NCBI RefSeq assembly: GCF_000632225.1
Contig: NZ_JFYV01000014.1
Coordinates: 21,965 to 85,964 of the forward strand
Origin: Sphingomonas sp. RIT328
GTDB lineage: Bacteria; Pseudomonadota; Alphaproteobacteria; Sphingomonadales; Sphingomonadaceae
Direction of reading: 5' to 3'
DNA length: 64,000 nucleotides
Made by a program: the position numbers and the translations under genes. Under the pieces are notes generated by a model that was not told where the DNA came from, did not search any database, and saw nothing but the letters and a program-made list of their open reading frames with translations. Below are positions 29,567 to 39,123 of the stretch, piece after piece (position 1 is the stretch's first letter; each line of letters starts with the position of its first letter).

Positions 29567-31210
29567 TTAGCCGCCCGGCCGCTGCGCCGCGCTCGCGTCG
29601 CGGACCGTCTTGAACTCTGAGCCTGCGTTCCACGTAGGCCAGGCGTCGCCCGCCGCCAGATCGAAGCCGATGCGGCGCAGCAGATCGACGTCCGCCGCGG
29701 CGCCGTCCAGCTTCCAGTCGCGCGACCAGGCGTCGCAGGTCTGGTGGTAGCAGCGCATATAGTCGTCCAGCCAGCGCTGCCCCGCGGCGCGGCCGCCCGT
29801 GACCAGATCCGGCGCGCCGCTGATCGCCATCAGCAGCAGCGTCGGCACGCCGCGCCGCGCCAGCGAGAAATGATCGGCGCGGTAGAACAAGCCCCGTTCG
29901 GGCAGGGCCTCCGGCGTCACCGTGCGGCCCTGCGCCGCCGCGGCGGCGGTAAGGCGCGCCTCGAGCGCATTCTGTCCGGCGCCGACGAGCAGCACGTCGC
30001 GCGACGACCCCGCCGTCTGCAGGATGTCGAGCGTCAGATTGGCGACCGTCTTCTCGATCGGAAACAGCGGATGCGCGGCATAGGTTTCCGAGCCGAGCAG
30101 GCCGCGCTCCTCGCCGGTCCACAGCGCGAACACCTGCGTTCGGGCGGGGCGGGGCGCCTTGGCGGCGGCGCGGGCGATCGCGAGCACCCCGGCGACCCCG
30201 AGCGCATCGTCATTAGCGCCGGGCCGGATCCGTCGCCCCGACGCATCCGGCGCGCCCTCGCCATAGGCGTCCCAATGCGCGCCGTAGATCACCGTCTCGT
30301 CGGGACGGCCCTGTCCGGTGCGTTTGGCGATGACGTTGCGGCTTTCGGCGCGGGTCACCGCGACCGGCAGATCGGCGGAAAAGCCGCTGCCCTTCAGCGC
30401 GATCGGCCGGAAGTCCGCGCGCCGCGCCGCGACCTTCAGCCGGGCGAGGTCGAGCCCGGCGTCGGCGAACAATCGGGTTGCGGCCTCACCCGCGATCCAT
30501 CCCTGCAACGTCACCCGCGACGCGGACGGCGCGGCGACATCGTAATTCTCGCCACCGGGTGCGGTGACGGTGGCCCAGCCATAGCCGGCGCCGGCGGTGT
30601 CGTGGACGATCAGCGCGGCGACCGCCCCCCGCCGTGCCGCCTCCTCGAACTTGTACGTCCAGCGGCCGTAATAGGTCATGCGCCGATTGCCGAACCGGCC
30701 GAAGGCATCCTCCCCGGCGGTCGCTTCGAAATCCGGATCGTTGACGAGGAAGACGGCGACCTTGCCCGTGAGGTCGACGCCCTTGAAATCATCCCACTGC
30801 CGCTCGGGCGCGCTGACGCCATAGCCGACGAAGACCATCGGCGCGTTCCTCACCGTCGCGCGGTCGACGGGGCGGACGGTCGACAGATAGACGTCGCGCG
30901 CGCTCGTCCATGCGGTGCCGTTGGCGGTGACGGCGCCGGCGCCGAGCCGGGTGCGGATCAACGGCACCGGCTGGGTCCAGCCGCCGTCGGGACCGCCGGG
31001 TTCGAGCCCTGCCGCCTTGAATTGCGCGACCAGCCAGTCGACCGTCTTCGTCTCGCCCGCGGTGCCCGGCGCGCGACCTTCGAAGGCGTCCGACGCCAGC
31101 ACCTTGACGTCGGCGGAGAGGCGGTCGGCCGATATCGCCGGCGCGCCCGGCGTGGCGGCCGCCGCCGGCGCGGCGAGAAGCAGGGCGGCGATAACGGCAT
31201 GTGATGTCAT
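29567..31210 (-). CDS. Exported M28-family aminopeptidase with PA domain
   Basis: A 547-residue secreted zinc aminopeptidase. Signal peptide about 1-19 (VIAALLLAAPAAAA). An N-terminal region is followed by an inserted protease-associated segment (about 105-250). The M28 catalytic domain shows the co-catalytic zinc set: His and Asp in YGAHWDAYGEG, Asp in RPGANDDALGVAG, the Glu pair in WTGEERGLLGSE, Asp in NLTLDIL and His in RCYHQTCD. It is convergent with the DUF885 gene (29 bases apart) and closes the peptidase cluster. Confidence 0.92.
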   Translation of the reverse strand: MTSHAVIAALLLAAPAAAATPGAPAISADRLSADVKVLASDAFEGRAPGTAGETKTVDWLVAQFKAAGLEPGGPDGGWTQPVPLIRTRLGAGAVTANGTAWTSARDVYLSTVRPVDRATVRNAPMVFVGYGVSAPERQWDDFKGVDLTGKVAVFLVNDPDFEATAGEDAFGRFGNRRMTYYGRWTYKFEEAARRGAVAALIVHDTAGAGYGWATVTAPGGENYDVAAPSASRVTLQGWIAGEAATRLFADAGLDLARLKVAARRADFRPIALKGSGFSADLPVAVTRAESRNVIAKRTGQGRPDETVIYGAHWDAYGEGAPDASGRRIRPGANDDALGVAGVLAIARAAAKAPRPARTQVFALWTGEERGLLGSETYAAHPLFPIEKTVANLTLDILQTAGSSRDVLLVGAGQNALEARLTAAAAAQGRTVTPEALPERGLFYRADHFSLARRGVPTLLLMAISGAPDLVTGGRAAGQRWLDDYMRCYHQTCDAWSRDWKLDGAAADVDLLRRIGFDLAAGDAWPTWNAGSEFKTVRDASAAQRPGG

Positions 31211-31258
31211 GGTGATTCGATCCGGAACCAGTGTGGGGGAGCGCGATTCGAGGACCGC

Positions 31259-31741
31259 TCAGCGCAGGCGACGCACCCGCACCGACCGCCGCCCCGGCGC
31301 CGTCGCGACATAGCTGCCCAACGATCCCGCCTTGATCGTCACGGTATCGCCCTGGCGCAGCCCGACCATCGTAGCCTCGGTCGTCTCCCACATGCCAGCC
31401 CCTTGTAATGTGAACCGCATCAGCCCGCCCGGCAGACCGGTTGTCGTTTGCAATACGCCGACAAGTTGTTTCAGCGGCTCGTCCGCTTGACCGTCCCCGA
31501 ACAGGCGAATGGACGGCAGCGAGAAGCCAAACAGATCACGCTTCGCTTTCTGTACCTCGCCACGCTCCAGCACGACGAAATCCTTCTTCGTCTTGGCGTC
31601 ATCGATCGCCACCACGGTACGATCGTAACAGGCAAGTCGTTCGGCATCGATTTTGATGGTTCGACAGTCGCTCATCTTTTGCAGCAAGTCCCGGCCGGGC
31701 GCTGGATCGGCCGCCATGGCAAAGAGGATGATGGACAGCAT
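31259..31741 (-). CDS. Small exported hypothetical protein
   Basis: A 160-residue protein with a short hydrophobic start (MLSIILFAMAADPAPG) that may be a signal peptide. The region LQKMSDCRTIKIDAERLACYDRTV has two cysteines in a C-x(n)-ERLACYD arrangement seen in several small exported proteins; the pair could form a disulfide. The end is basic (GRRSVRVRRLR). It lies 48 bases upstream of the M28 gene on the same strand, so may be in its operon. No function is proposed. Confidence 0.65.
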   Translation of the reverse strand: MLSIILFAMAADPAPGRDLLQKMSDCRTIKIDAERLACYDRTVVAIDDAKTKKDFVVLERGEVQKAKRDLFGFSLPSIRLFGDGQADEPLKQLVGVLQTTTGLPGGLMRFTLQGAGMWETTEATMVGLRQGDTVTIKAGSLGSYVATAPGRRSVRVRRLR

Positions 31742-31973
31742 GACGTACCTTTCAGAAGGAATATTAGGTCAGGGTCTATTAGGTAAATGACGTAGGATGA
31801 TCGGCGGCAAGATGATACGATGTGACTGAAATGTCACGTTTGATTTGTCTTCGTCACAGATGGGCGATTCAATATTGTGAACGTTTCGCGACCCTGCGAC
31901 TGATCTGCTGCGACCGGCCAAAAAGGCACGGCGCTGCGCCGACTTACGGGAAGCGGCGATCAAAGGGGTAATT

Positions 31974-34900
31974 ATGACGCGACGCCATCGTTCTTATCTG
32001 CTCAACTCGACCCTGCTCGTCGGTGTCGCGCTCGTCGCGTCGCCGGCCCTGGCGCAGACGGCGCCCGCCACGCAGGAAACCCAGCAACAGACGGACGATC
32101 CCAATACGCCGCCGCCGGCCGCGGAAGGGCAGGACATCGTCGTCACCGGTACGCTGATCCGCAACCCCAATCTCGTCTCGTCGAGCCCGGTCAACGTGGT
32201 CTCCGAGAACGAACTGACGCTGCGCAACGTCAACAATGTCGAGCAGATCCTGCGCGAACTGCCCGGCTCGGTGCCGGGCATCGGCTCGGCCGTGAACAAC
32301 GGCACCGGCGGTTTCTCGACGGTCAACCTGCGCAACCTCGGCTCGCAGCGCAACCTCGTGCTGCTGGACGGCGACCGGATCGTGCCGGCTCAGTCGGGCG
32401 GCAGCGTCGATCTCAACAACATCCCGACCGCGCTGATCCAGCGCCTCGACGTCCTGACCGGCGGCGCCTCGACCAGCTATGGCGCGGACGCGGTGTCCGG
32501 CGTCGTCAACTTCATCACCAAGAAGAACTTCTCGGGCATGGAGGCCTCGGCCAGCCAGCAGATCACCGAGAAGGGCGATGCCAATTACTTCCGCGCGGAC
32601 CTGACCGTCGGCGCCAATTTCGACGACGGCCGCGGCAACGCCGTGCTGAGCCTCGGTTATCAGGAAGCCGATCCGCTGTATCAGGGCGCCCGCGACATCT
32701 CCGTCTACGGCATCGATTCGGGATCGGGCGTCGCTTCGGGCTCGTCGCGGACCAGCGTGCCGACGACGCTGACCTTCAATCGTGCACAGGCCGCGCTCGC
32801 CGGTGTGCCGACCTCGGGCAATCTGCAGGTCAATCCGGCCGGCACCGGGCTCGTCGCCTTCTACAACGGCTTCAATTTCAACCCGTACAACATCTTCCAG
32901 ACGCCGTATAAGCGCTACAACTTCTTCGGCCAGGCCAATTACGAGATCAACGACAATCTCGAAGTCTATACGCGTGGCCTGTTCTCGAAGAATACGGTGC
33001 AGCAGATCATCGCCCCGTCGGGCGTGTTCGGTGAAAACCTGACCATTCCGGGCAACAACCCCTACCTGCCGGCGGCGATCCGCGATCAGCTCTGCCTCGC
33101 CAACAGCATCGCGCTGGGCGCGACCTGCAACACCAACACCGCGATCCCGCTCGGTGCGGTCTATCGCCGGTCGGTGGAGCTCGGGCCGCGCGTCTCGACC
33201 TACACGACGACGGTGTTCGACTATAAGGCGGGCCTGCGGCTGCGCTTCTCCGATCACGTCAAGCTCGACGTGTCGGGCGCCTATGGCGAGAGCGACCTCA
33301 ACCAGTCGCAGACCGGCTACGTGCTGCGCAGCCGTGTCCAGCAAGCGCTCAACGCGACGAACACGACGACCTGCAACAACACGGCCAATGGCTGCGTCCC
33401 GGTCAACCTGTTCGGCGCCGCCGGTTCGATCAGCTCGGACCAGGCGAACTTCCTGAGCGGCCAGAGCAGCATCGCCGTCCACACCGCGCTGTCGCAGGCC
33501 AAGGCCGTGCTCAACGGCGATTTCGGCACCACCTCGCCGTTCGCCAACGAGCCGATCGCCTTCGCGGCGGGCGGCGAATATCGCAAGTACAGCTACAGCC
33601 GCGTGCCCGATGCCTATGCGCTCAGCCCGGGTGAGCTGGGCGGTGCGGGCGGTGCGGTGCTGCCCTTCTCGGGCAGCTATGACGTGCGCGAGGCGTTCGG
33701 CGAATTGATCGCGCCGCTCGTCGCCGACAAGCCGTTCTTCCACTCGCTGACGCTCGAAGCGGGCGTCCGCTATTCCGACTATAAGGTGCAGGCGACCAAC
33801 AGTCCGAAGTTCTCGGCGACGACCTACAAGGTCGGTGGCAGCTTCGAGCCGGTCGAAGAGATCAAGTTCCGCGGCAACTACCAGCGCGCGGTGCGTGCGC
33901 CCAACATCGGCGAACTGTTCTCGCCGGTGGCGACCGGGCTTGACAACCTGTCGCCGGGCCTCGACCCCTGCGTCGGCGCGCTGCCGTTGACCAGCGCCAA
34001 TCTGGCGCTGGCGTGCCGCAACCAGGGTGCGCCCGCATCGAGCATTGGTTCGATCAGCGAGCCGATCTCGGGCCAGCCGAACGTCACCGGCGGCGGCAAT
34101 CCCGACATTCGTCCGGAGATTGCCAAGACCTATACCGTCGGTGTCGTCATCCAGCCGCGCGGCGTGGTGCCGGGGCTGAGCGTCGCGGTCGATTATTTCA
34201 ACATCAAGATCGAAAACGCGATCGCATTCGCGACCCCGGCGGACATCCTGTCGGCCTGCTTCGGGTCGAGCCCGGCATCGATCACCGCGGCGCAGGCAGC
34301 GTCCTCGGCCTGCACCAGCATCCGCCGCAATTCGGCGGACGGCAGCCTCAGCGGCTCGTCGGCGTCGGTCGCCGGCCTGCCGCAGCCGCTGACCAACCGC
34401 GGGCGTCTGCGCACCGACGGCATCGACCTCAACGCCAACTACAAGCGCACCCTGGGCGAGATCGGCCTCGACGTGGGCTTCCAGGGCACCTGGACCAACC
34501 ACAATTACTTCCGTGCGTCGGAGACGTCGTACGATCGTGATTGCGTCGGTTATTTCAGCACCAGCTGCGCCTCGATCCAGCCGGCCTTCGCCTGGAACCA
34601 GCGCACCAGCCTGAGCTTCGGTCCGGGCACGCTGTCGCTGCTGTGGCGGCATATCGGTGCGGTGAAATATGAGGCCCTCGCCCCCGACGCCGCGCTGCGT
34701 CAGGTGACGACGCCGCTGTTCTCGGGCGTCGTGACCGGGCCGACCCCGCTCGCCGGCGGCACCTACAACTTCAACCGCATCGGCGCGTACAACTACCTCG
34801 ACCTCAGCGCGCAGGTCGAAGTCAACGACCATCTCACCTTCACGTTCGGCGTGCGCAACATGCTCAACAAGAAGGCGCCGCTGGTCGGCTCCACCGCGGG

Positions 34901-34991
34901 TTCGACGTCGTTCAACAGCGGCAACACCTATCCCTCGACCTATGACGTCCTGGGACGGCTGTTCAACGTGTCGGGCAAGCTGCGCTTCTAA
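31974..34991 (+). CDS. TonB-dependent receptor
   Basis: A 1005-residue outer-membrane transporter. Signal peptide about 1-28 ending ALAQ. After a Gln/Pro-rich segment the plug begins at DIVVTGTLIRNPNLVSSSPV, with NLRNLGSQRNLVLLDGDRIV and LTGGASTSYGADAVSGVVNF, then a long barrel to YPSTYDVLGRLFNVSGKLRF with a terminal Phe. There is no STN domain, so FecR-type signalling is not expected. AAAGGGG precedes the ATG. A strong terminator follows the stop. The substrate is unknown; neighbours on both sides are peptidases and a hydroxylase rather than glycosidases. Confidence 0.94.
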   Translation: MTRRHRSYLLNSTLLVGVALVASPALAQTAPATQETQQQTDDPNTPPPAAEGQDIVVTGTLIRNPNLVSSSPVNVVSENELTLRNVNNVEQILRELPGSVPGIGSAVNNGTGGFSTVNLRNLGSQRNLVLLDGDRIVPAQSGGSVDLNNIPTALIQRLDVLTGGASTSYGADAVSGVVNFITKKNFSGMEASASQQITEKGDANYFRADLTVGANFDDGRGNAVLSLGYQEADPLYQGARDISVYGIDSGSGVASGSSRTSVPTTLTFNRAQAALAGVPTSGNLQVNPAGTGLVAFYNGFNFNPYNIFQTPYKRYNFFGQANYEINDNLEVYTRGLFSKNTVQQIIAPSGVFGENLTIPGNNPYLPAAIRDQLCLANSIALGATCNTNTAIPLGAVYRRSVELGPRVSTYTTTVFDYKAGLRLRFSDHVKLDVSGAYGESDLNQSQTGYVLRSRVQQALNATNTTTCNNTANGCVPVNLFGAAGSISSDQANFLSGQSSIAVHTALSQAKAVLNGDFGTTSPFANEPIAFAAGGEYRKYSYSRVPDAYALSPGELGGAGGAVLPFSGSYDVREAFGELIAPLVADKPFFHSLTLEAGVRYSDYKVQATNSPKFSATTYKVGGSFEPVEEIKFRGNYQRAVRAPNIGELFSPVATGLDNLSPGLDPCVGALPLTSANLALACRNQGAPASSIGSISEPISGQPNVTGGGNPDIRPEIAKTYTVGVVIQPRGVVPGLSVAVDYFNIKIENAIAFATPADILSACFGSSPASITAAQAASSACTSIRRNSADGSLSGSSASVAGLPQPLTNRGRLRTDGIDLNANYKRTLGEIGLDVGFQGTWTNHNYFRASETSYDRDCVGYFSTSCASIQPAFAWNQRTSLSFGPGTLSLLWRHIGAVKYEALAPDAALRQVTTPLFSGVVTGPTPLAGGTYNFNRIGAYNYLDLSAQVEVNDHLTFTFGVRNMLNKKAPLVGSTAGSTSFNSGNTYPSTYDVLGRLFNVSGKLRF

Positions 34992-35017
34992 GCGCTGGCG
35001 TCGCACCGATCGTTGCG

Positions 35018-35051
35018 GAGGGGCGGCTCACTGCGGGCCGCCCCTTTTTTC
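35018..35051 (+). terminator. Rho-independent terminator after the TonB receptor
   Basis: AGGGGCGGC (35019-35027) pairs with GCCGCCCCT (35037-35045) over a short loop and is followed directly by a T run to 35050. It ends the receptor transcript before the next gene at 35092. Confidence 0.85.
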
Positions 35052-35091
35052 GTTGATCCCAAGCCCCTGCTGCGCGAGGCTTCTTTAGACA

Positions 35092-36345
35092 ATGACCGAC
35101 TTATCATCGCGCGCCCGCACCCTGGTGGCCCAGTCGATCGCCGCCCGCGAGCGCGGCGATGCCGCCGGCGAGCGACAGCTGCTCGATGCCGCCCTGGCGC
35201 TCTTGCCCCGGCATCCGCAGCTGTTGAATGCCCGCGGCATGCGATCGCTCGCCGACGGCGCGCTTGCCGAGGCGCTCGGCTTTTTCGCCGGCGCGGCGGC
35301 GGAGGATCCGCAAGCCGTCATCCTCTGGATCAATCAGGCGACGGTCCATCGCATGATCGGCGACGACGCGGCGGAGCGCGATATGCTCGAGCGGGCGCTG
35401 TCGATCGACCGGCTCAACTTCACGGCGCAGCTGCGCATGGCGGAATTGCACCAGCGGTGTGGGCGCGAGATCGACGCCGCGCAAGCCTGGTCCGGCGTGG
35501 TGCAGATGGCCGCAGCGATGCCGGAACGCCCGCCCGCCATCGACACGGTGCTGGAACGCGGGCGCGCCTATCTCGCCGATCATACCGCCGCCCTCGGCCG
35601 CCGCATCGACGACGCGCTTGCCGGCAATCCGTCGCGGCGCATGGCCGCCTGCGTCGATCATATGCTGGGTCGGCGCGCCATCTACACCAACCAGTGCGCC
35701 GGCATCCATTTTCCGTTCCTGCCGGCGGACGAGTTCTTCGACCGCGCGCTGTTTCCCTGGTTCGCCGACCTCGAGGCGAAGGCGCCGGCGATCCGCGCGG
35801 AGGCGCTGGCGCTGGTCGCGGCGGGCGGCGATGCGATCCGGCCCTATGTTCGGCAGGACAAGGGGACGCCGGCGAACAAATGGTCGCCGCTCGACGGCAA
35901 TGCCGACTGGAGCGCCTGTTTCCTGTGGGAATATGGCGAACGGAACGAACCGGTCTGCGCGCTCTGCCCCGAAACGGCGGCCGCGCTCGCCGCCGTGCCG
36001 CAGAGCGACATTCCGGGCAAGGCGCCGACGGCGTTCTTCTCGATCCTGAGGCCCCATGCGCATATCCCCGCCCATACCGGAGTGACCAACACGCGAGCGA
36101 TCGTCCACCTGCCGCTCGTCGTGCCCGAGCCGTGCCGCTTCCGCGTCGGCGGCGAGACCCGTGCGTGGCGCGAGGGCGAGGCCTTCGCCTTCGACGATAC
36201 CATCGAGCATGAAGCGTGGAACGACAGCGACCAATCCCGTATCGTGCTGATCTTCGACGTCTGGAACCCCCATCTGACCGGGGCGGAACAGACGATGCTG
36301 CAGGAGGTCTTCCGGCTGACCGGGCAGGGCGGCACGGCGCCCTGA
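35092..36345 (+). CDS. TPR plus aspartyl/asparaginyl beta-hydroxylase domain protein
   Basis: A 417-residue protein without signal peptide. The first about 140 residues are tetratricopeptide-like helices (ALALLPRHPQLLNARGMRSL, ALSIDRLNFTAQLRMAELH). Residues about 250-395 form an Asp_Arg_Hydrox domain: FSILRPHAHIPAHTGVTNTR with His328, FDDTIEHEAWNDSDQSRIVL with His373 and Arg383. These align with the two iron ligands and the 2-oxoglutarate-binding Arg of human AspH, so the iron/2-oxoglutarate chemistry should work. Such proteins hydroxylate Asp/Asn in peptides. Being next to a TonB receptor suggests a role tied to its ligand or to the receptor, which is inference. Confidence 0.9.
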   Translation: MTDLSSRARTLVAQSIAARERGDAAGERQLLDAALALLPRHPQLLNARGMRSLADGALAEALGFFAGAAAEDPQAVILWINQATVHRMIGDDAAERDMLERALSIDRLNFTAQLRMAELHQRCGREIDAAQAWSGVVQMAAAMPERPPAIDTVLERGRAYLADHTAALGRRIDDALAGNPSRRMAACVDHMLGRRAIYTNQCAGIHFPFLPADEFFDRALFPWFADLEAKAPAIRAEALALVAAGGDAIRPYVRQDKGTPANKWSPLDGNADWSACFLWEYGERNEPVCALCPETAAALAAVPQSDIPGKAPTAFFSILRPHAHIPAHTGVTNTRAIVHLPLVVPEPCRFRVGGETRAWREGEAFAFDDTIEHEAWNDSDQSRIVLIFDVWNPHLTGAEQTMLQEVFRLTGQGGTAP

Positions 36346-36362
36346 CCGGTCAGCCGCCCGCA

Positions 36363-39005
36363 TCAGTATCGCGTCGTTCTGATCCGCACCGTCAGGGCGA
36401 GCTCGTCCCGCGCCGTCAGCACCTTGCGGCGGACGTCGACCGGCAGGTCGGGATGGTCGCCGAGAAACCGGTCGACGATCTGAAGCGCCGCGGCATCGCG
36501 CTGGCCGCCGATGAACGCATCGATCCACGCGGGCAGGAAGAAGATCCGGCGGTTCTGACGGATCCACTCCAGCCGGTCGAGCGCCGGGCGGAGGAAGGGG
36601 AGGGTGAGCGTCGCCTGTTCGATCGTGTTGAACGCGCCGAGGCTTTCGCTCGCCCAGGCTTCGTTGAGCGCCGCATCGTCGAAATAGCGGGTGAAATAGG
36701 ATGATTTGACGGACCGGTCGGGGGTCGCGGCGCGCGCGACGAAGGCGTCCTTCACCGCCTCGCTCGACTGGTCGAGCCGTTGTTCGCTCGCGTAGAGCGC
36801 GGTCGCGTCGGGTGCGCCGATCGCGATCAGGCGGCGGACGATCGCCCAGCGCGTCGGCTGACGGATCGCGGCACCGACCAAGGTCGCCCGGCCGGCCAGC
36901 AGGTCGCGCAGCCGCGTCAGCGCGAGCGGCGTGCGCGCGGTCGCGATCAGGCGGTCGAGCGCATCCTTGCGCAGGCCGTAACCGAGGCGAGGATCGTCGA
37001 TACGCGCGAGCAGTGCCTGTTCCCAGCGGCCTCTCAGCGGTGCAGCGCCGTCCTCCGGCAAATAGAGGTCGAGCGCGGTGGCGCCGCGCGACAGGATGGT
37101 GCGCGAGATCTGCTCGTCGCGTTCGCCGGGCAGATGATCGAGCAGCATGGTGACGTAGCGGGCGGGCGCGAAACGGCCGTCGCGCAGAATGTCCCAGATC
37201 GCGCTCCACAGCATGGCGCGCAGCAGCGGGTCCGACACCGTCCCGACCTGCGCGACGATCCAGGCGACGGTGCGGTCATCGGGCAGGAACAGGCCATAGC
37301 CCTGATCGTCGTCGTTCGGCCAGACATAGTCCGGCACGGGCAGTCCCGCTGCCGCCGCCACGGTGGCGGTCTGGCCGTCGAAGGTTGCGTCGAGCACCAC
37401 GTCGGCGCGGTCGCGATAGCCGAGCCGCACGCGCACCTTCATCGGCCACGCGCCGCCCCGGTCGTCCGGCAGCGACCGCGCCGGCCGCTGGACGAGGGCG
37501 AGCGAGGCGATGCTGCCGCCCACCAGCCGGAGCTGCGTGTCGATGCGCGGCAGCCCGGCACGCAGGACATAGTGCTGACCGAAGGCGGTCAGATCGACGC
37601 CCGAGGCTGCACCGACGGCGCCGAGCAGATCCTGCCAGGTCGCGTTGCCATAGGCATGGTCGGTCAGGAAGCGGTTGAGGCCGCGACGAAAGCCTGCCTC
37701 GCCGACGAGGAAGGCGAGCTGTTTGATGACCGCCGGCGCCTTGTTGTAGACGATCGGGCCGTAATTGCTCTTGGCGGCATCGAGATTGTCGAGTGGCTGC
37801 CACAGCGCCTGCGTGCCGCTGGTCGCATCGGCGCGATAGGCGGGCGTCTTGGTCGAGAGCAGGAAGGTGGTCCAGGCGTTGCTCTCCGGCTGGAGCTCGG
37901 CCTGGATGCGCGCGGCCATATAGGTCGAAAAGCCCTCCTTCAGCCACAGATCGTCGAACCAGCGCATGGTGACGTCGTCGCCGAACCATTGGTGGCTGAT
38001 CTCGTGGTAGATCGTCGCATCGCGCGCCAGCCGCTGCGGCAGCGTCGGCGGTTCGCGGAAGATGAAGCGATCCTCATTGTAGAAGACGGCGCCGACATGC
38101 TCCATGCCGCCGAAGGGGAAGGCGGGCGCGAGCAGCAGGTCGAGCTTGGCGAAGGGGAAGGGGATATCGAACCAGCGGCTGAGCCAGCCGACCGCGGCGC
38201 GGTTGGTCGCGATCTGCGCCTCGGCATCGACTTCCGCCCGGCGCGAGGCGCGGGCGTAGAGACTGATCGGGCGCTCGCCCGCGGGCGCCGACGTCCAGCG
38301 CATCCACGGGCCCGCGGCGAATGCGGCGAGATAGGTGGAGATCGGCTCGGTCTCGGCGAACCGCCAGCGGGTGCCGGCGGATGTCGTCTCCTGTCCCTCC
38401 AAGGCGCCGTTGGCGATCACCGTCCACCCGGCGGGCGCGGTCAGCGTCCAGCGAAACCGTGCCTTGAGGTCGGGCTGATCGAAACAGGGGAAGAGCAGAT
38501 TGGCGTCGGACGGCACGAGCAAGGTGTAGAGATACGTCTGGCCGTCCTTGTCGTCCTGATAGCGGATGATCGCCGCGCCGGAGGCGGCGATCGGCGTCTC
38601 GAACTGGGCGGTGATGCGGTTGGCGCCCTTCGTCAGCAGGCGCGCCGGCAGGACCAGATGCCCGTCGGTGCGCGGCCCGATGTGCAGGGGATGGCCGTTG
38701 ACCGTCAGATCGGCCAGCGTCGGGCCACGAAAGTCGAGGATCAGATCGTCGGCCGAAGCGACCCGATCGAAGCGGATGGCGACGGTGCCGACCGCGACCG
38801 CCGCTGCCGTCACGTCGAGCGACAGGTCGTAGTGTAACCGGGTAAGCTGCGTCGCCCGCCGCCGCGCGAGATCGAGCGCGATGCCGCGCCCGAGGCCGGC
38901 CTCCGCCGACCTGCCGGCGGCACCGGCCTGCGCTATCGTCCGGACCCCCAGCGGCGCGAGCATGGCGGAGCGCAGCAACGCGCGGCGGGTGTTGAGGAAC
39001 TGCAG
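36363..39005 (-). CDS. M1-family aminopeptidase
   Basis: A zinc aminopeptidase of about 880 residues. The N-terminal beta domain ends in the substrate motif GGMEHVGAVFYNE, a variant of GAMEN. The catalytic motif HEISHQWFG with the second Glu in WLKEGFSTYM lies near 37,940-38,010. A C-terminal helical ERAP1-like domain follows. The start is uncertain: NTRRALLRSAMLAPLG looks like the twin-arginine signal but has no ATG or GTG in front. A CTG at 39003-39005, five bases after AGGGGG, would include it. The alternatives are ATG 38963 (loses the arginines) and GTG 39155 (overlaps the GH39 gene and gives unlikely sequence). Confidence 0.87.
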   Translation of the reverse strand: MQFLNTRRALLRSAMLAPLGVRTIAQAGAAGRSAEAGLGRGIALDLARRRATQLTRLHYDLSLDVTAAAVAVGTVAIRFDRVASADDLILDFRGPTLADLTVNGHPLHIGPRTDGHLVLPARLLTKGANRITAQFETPIAASGAAIIRYQDDKDGQTYLYTLLVPSDANLLFPCFDQPDLKARFRWTLTAPAGWTVIANGALEGQETTSAGTRWRFAETEPISTYLAAFAAGPWMRWTSAPAGERPISLYARASRRAEVDAEAQIATNRAAVGWLSRWFDIPFPFAKLDLLLAPAFPFGGMEHVGAVFYNEDRFIFREPPTLPQRLARDATIYHEISHQWFGDDVTMRWFDDLWLKEGFSTYMAARIQAELQPESNAWTTFLLSTKTPAYRADATSGTQALWQPLDNLDAAKSNYGPIVYNKAPAVIKQLAFLVGEAGFRRGLNRFLTDHAYGNATWQDLLGAVGAASGVDLTAFGQHYVLRAGLPRIDTQLRLVGGSIASLALVQRPARSLPDDRGGAWPMKVRVRLGYRDRADVVLDATFDGQTATVAAAAGLPVPDYVWPNDDDQGYGLFLPDDRTVAWIVAQVGTVSDPLLRAMLWSAIWDILRDGRFAPARYVTMLLDHLPGERDEQISRTILSRGATALDLYLPEDGAAPLRGRWEQALLARIDDPRLGYGLRKDALDRLIATARTPLALTRLRDLLAGRATLVGAAIRQPTRWAIVRRLIAIGAPDATALYASEQRLDQSSEAVKDAFVARAATPDRSVKSSYFTRYFDDAALNEAWASESLGAFNTIEQATLTLPFLRPALDRLEWIRQNRRIFFLPAWIDAFIGGQRDAAALQIVDRFLGDHPDLPVDVRRKVLTARDELALTVRIRTTRY

Positions 39006-39123
39006 GTCGGCCCCCTGTGGTGGTGGAGAGATATCCCTAACGCGACCGGGCGTCGCCTGTCGATGATCGGGGCATGGCCGTTCGCTCCCGTCGACGGCCG
39101 GCGACGAGGAGGGCAGGCGCGGT

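Noticed and set aside
31944..35006. 1020-codon open frame antisense to a TonB receptor
   Set aside because: A product of GC-rich codon bias; no signal peptide or domain, and the receptor on the plus strand is unambiguous.
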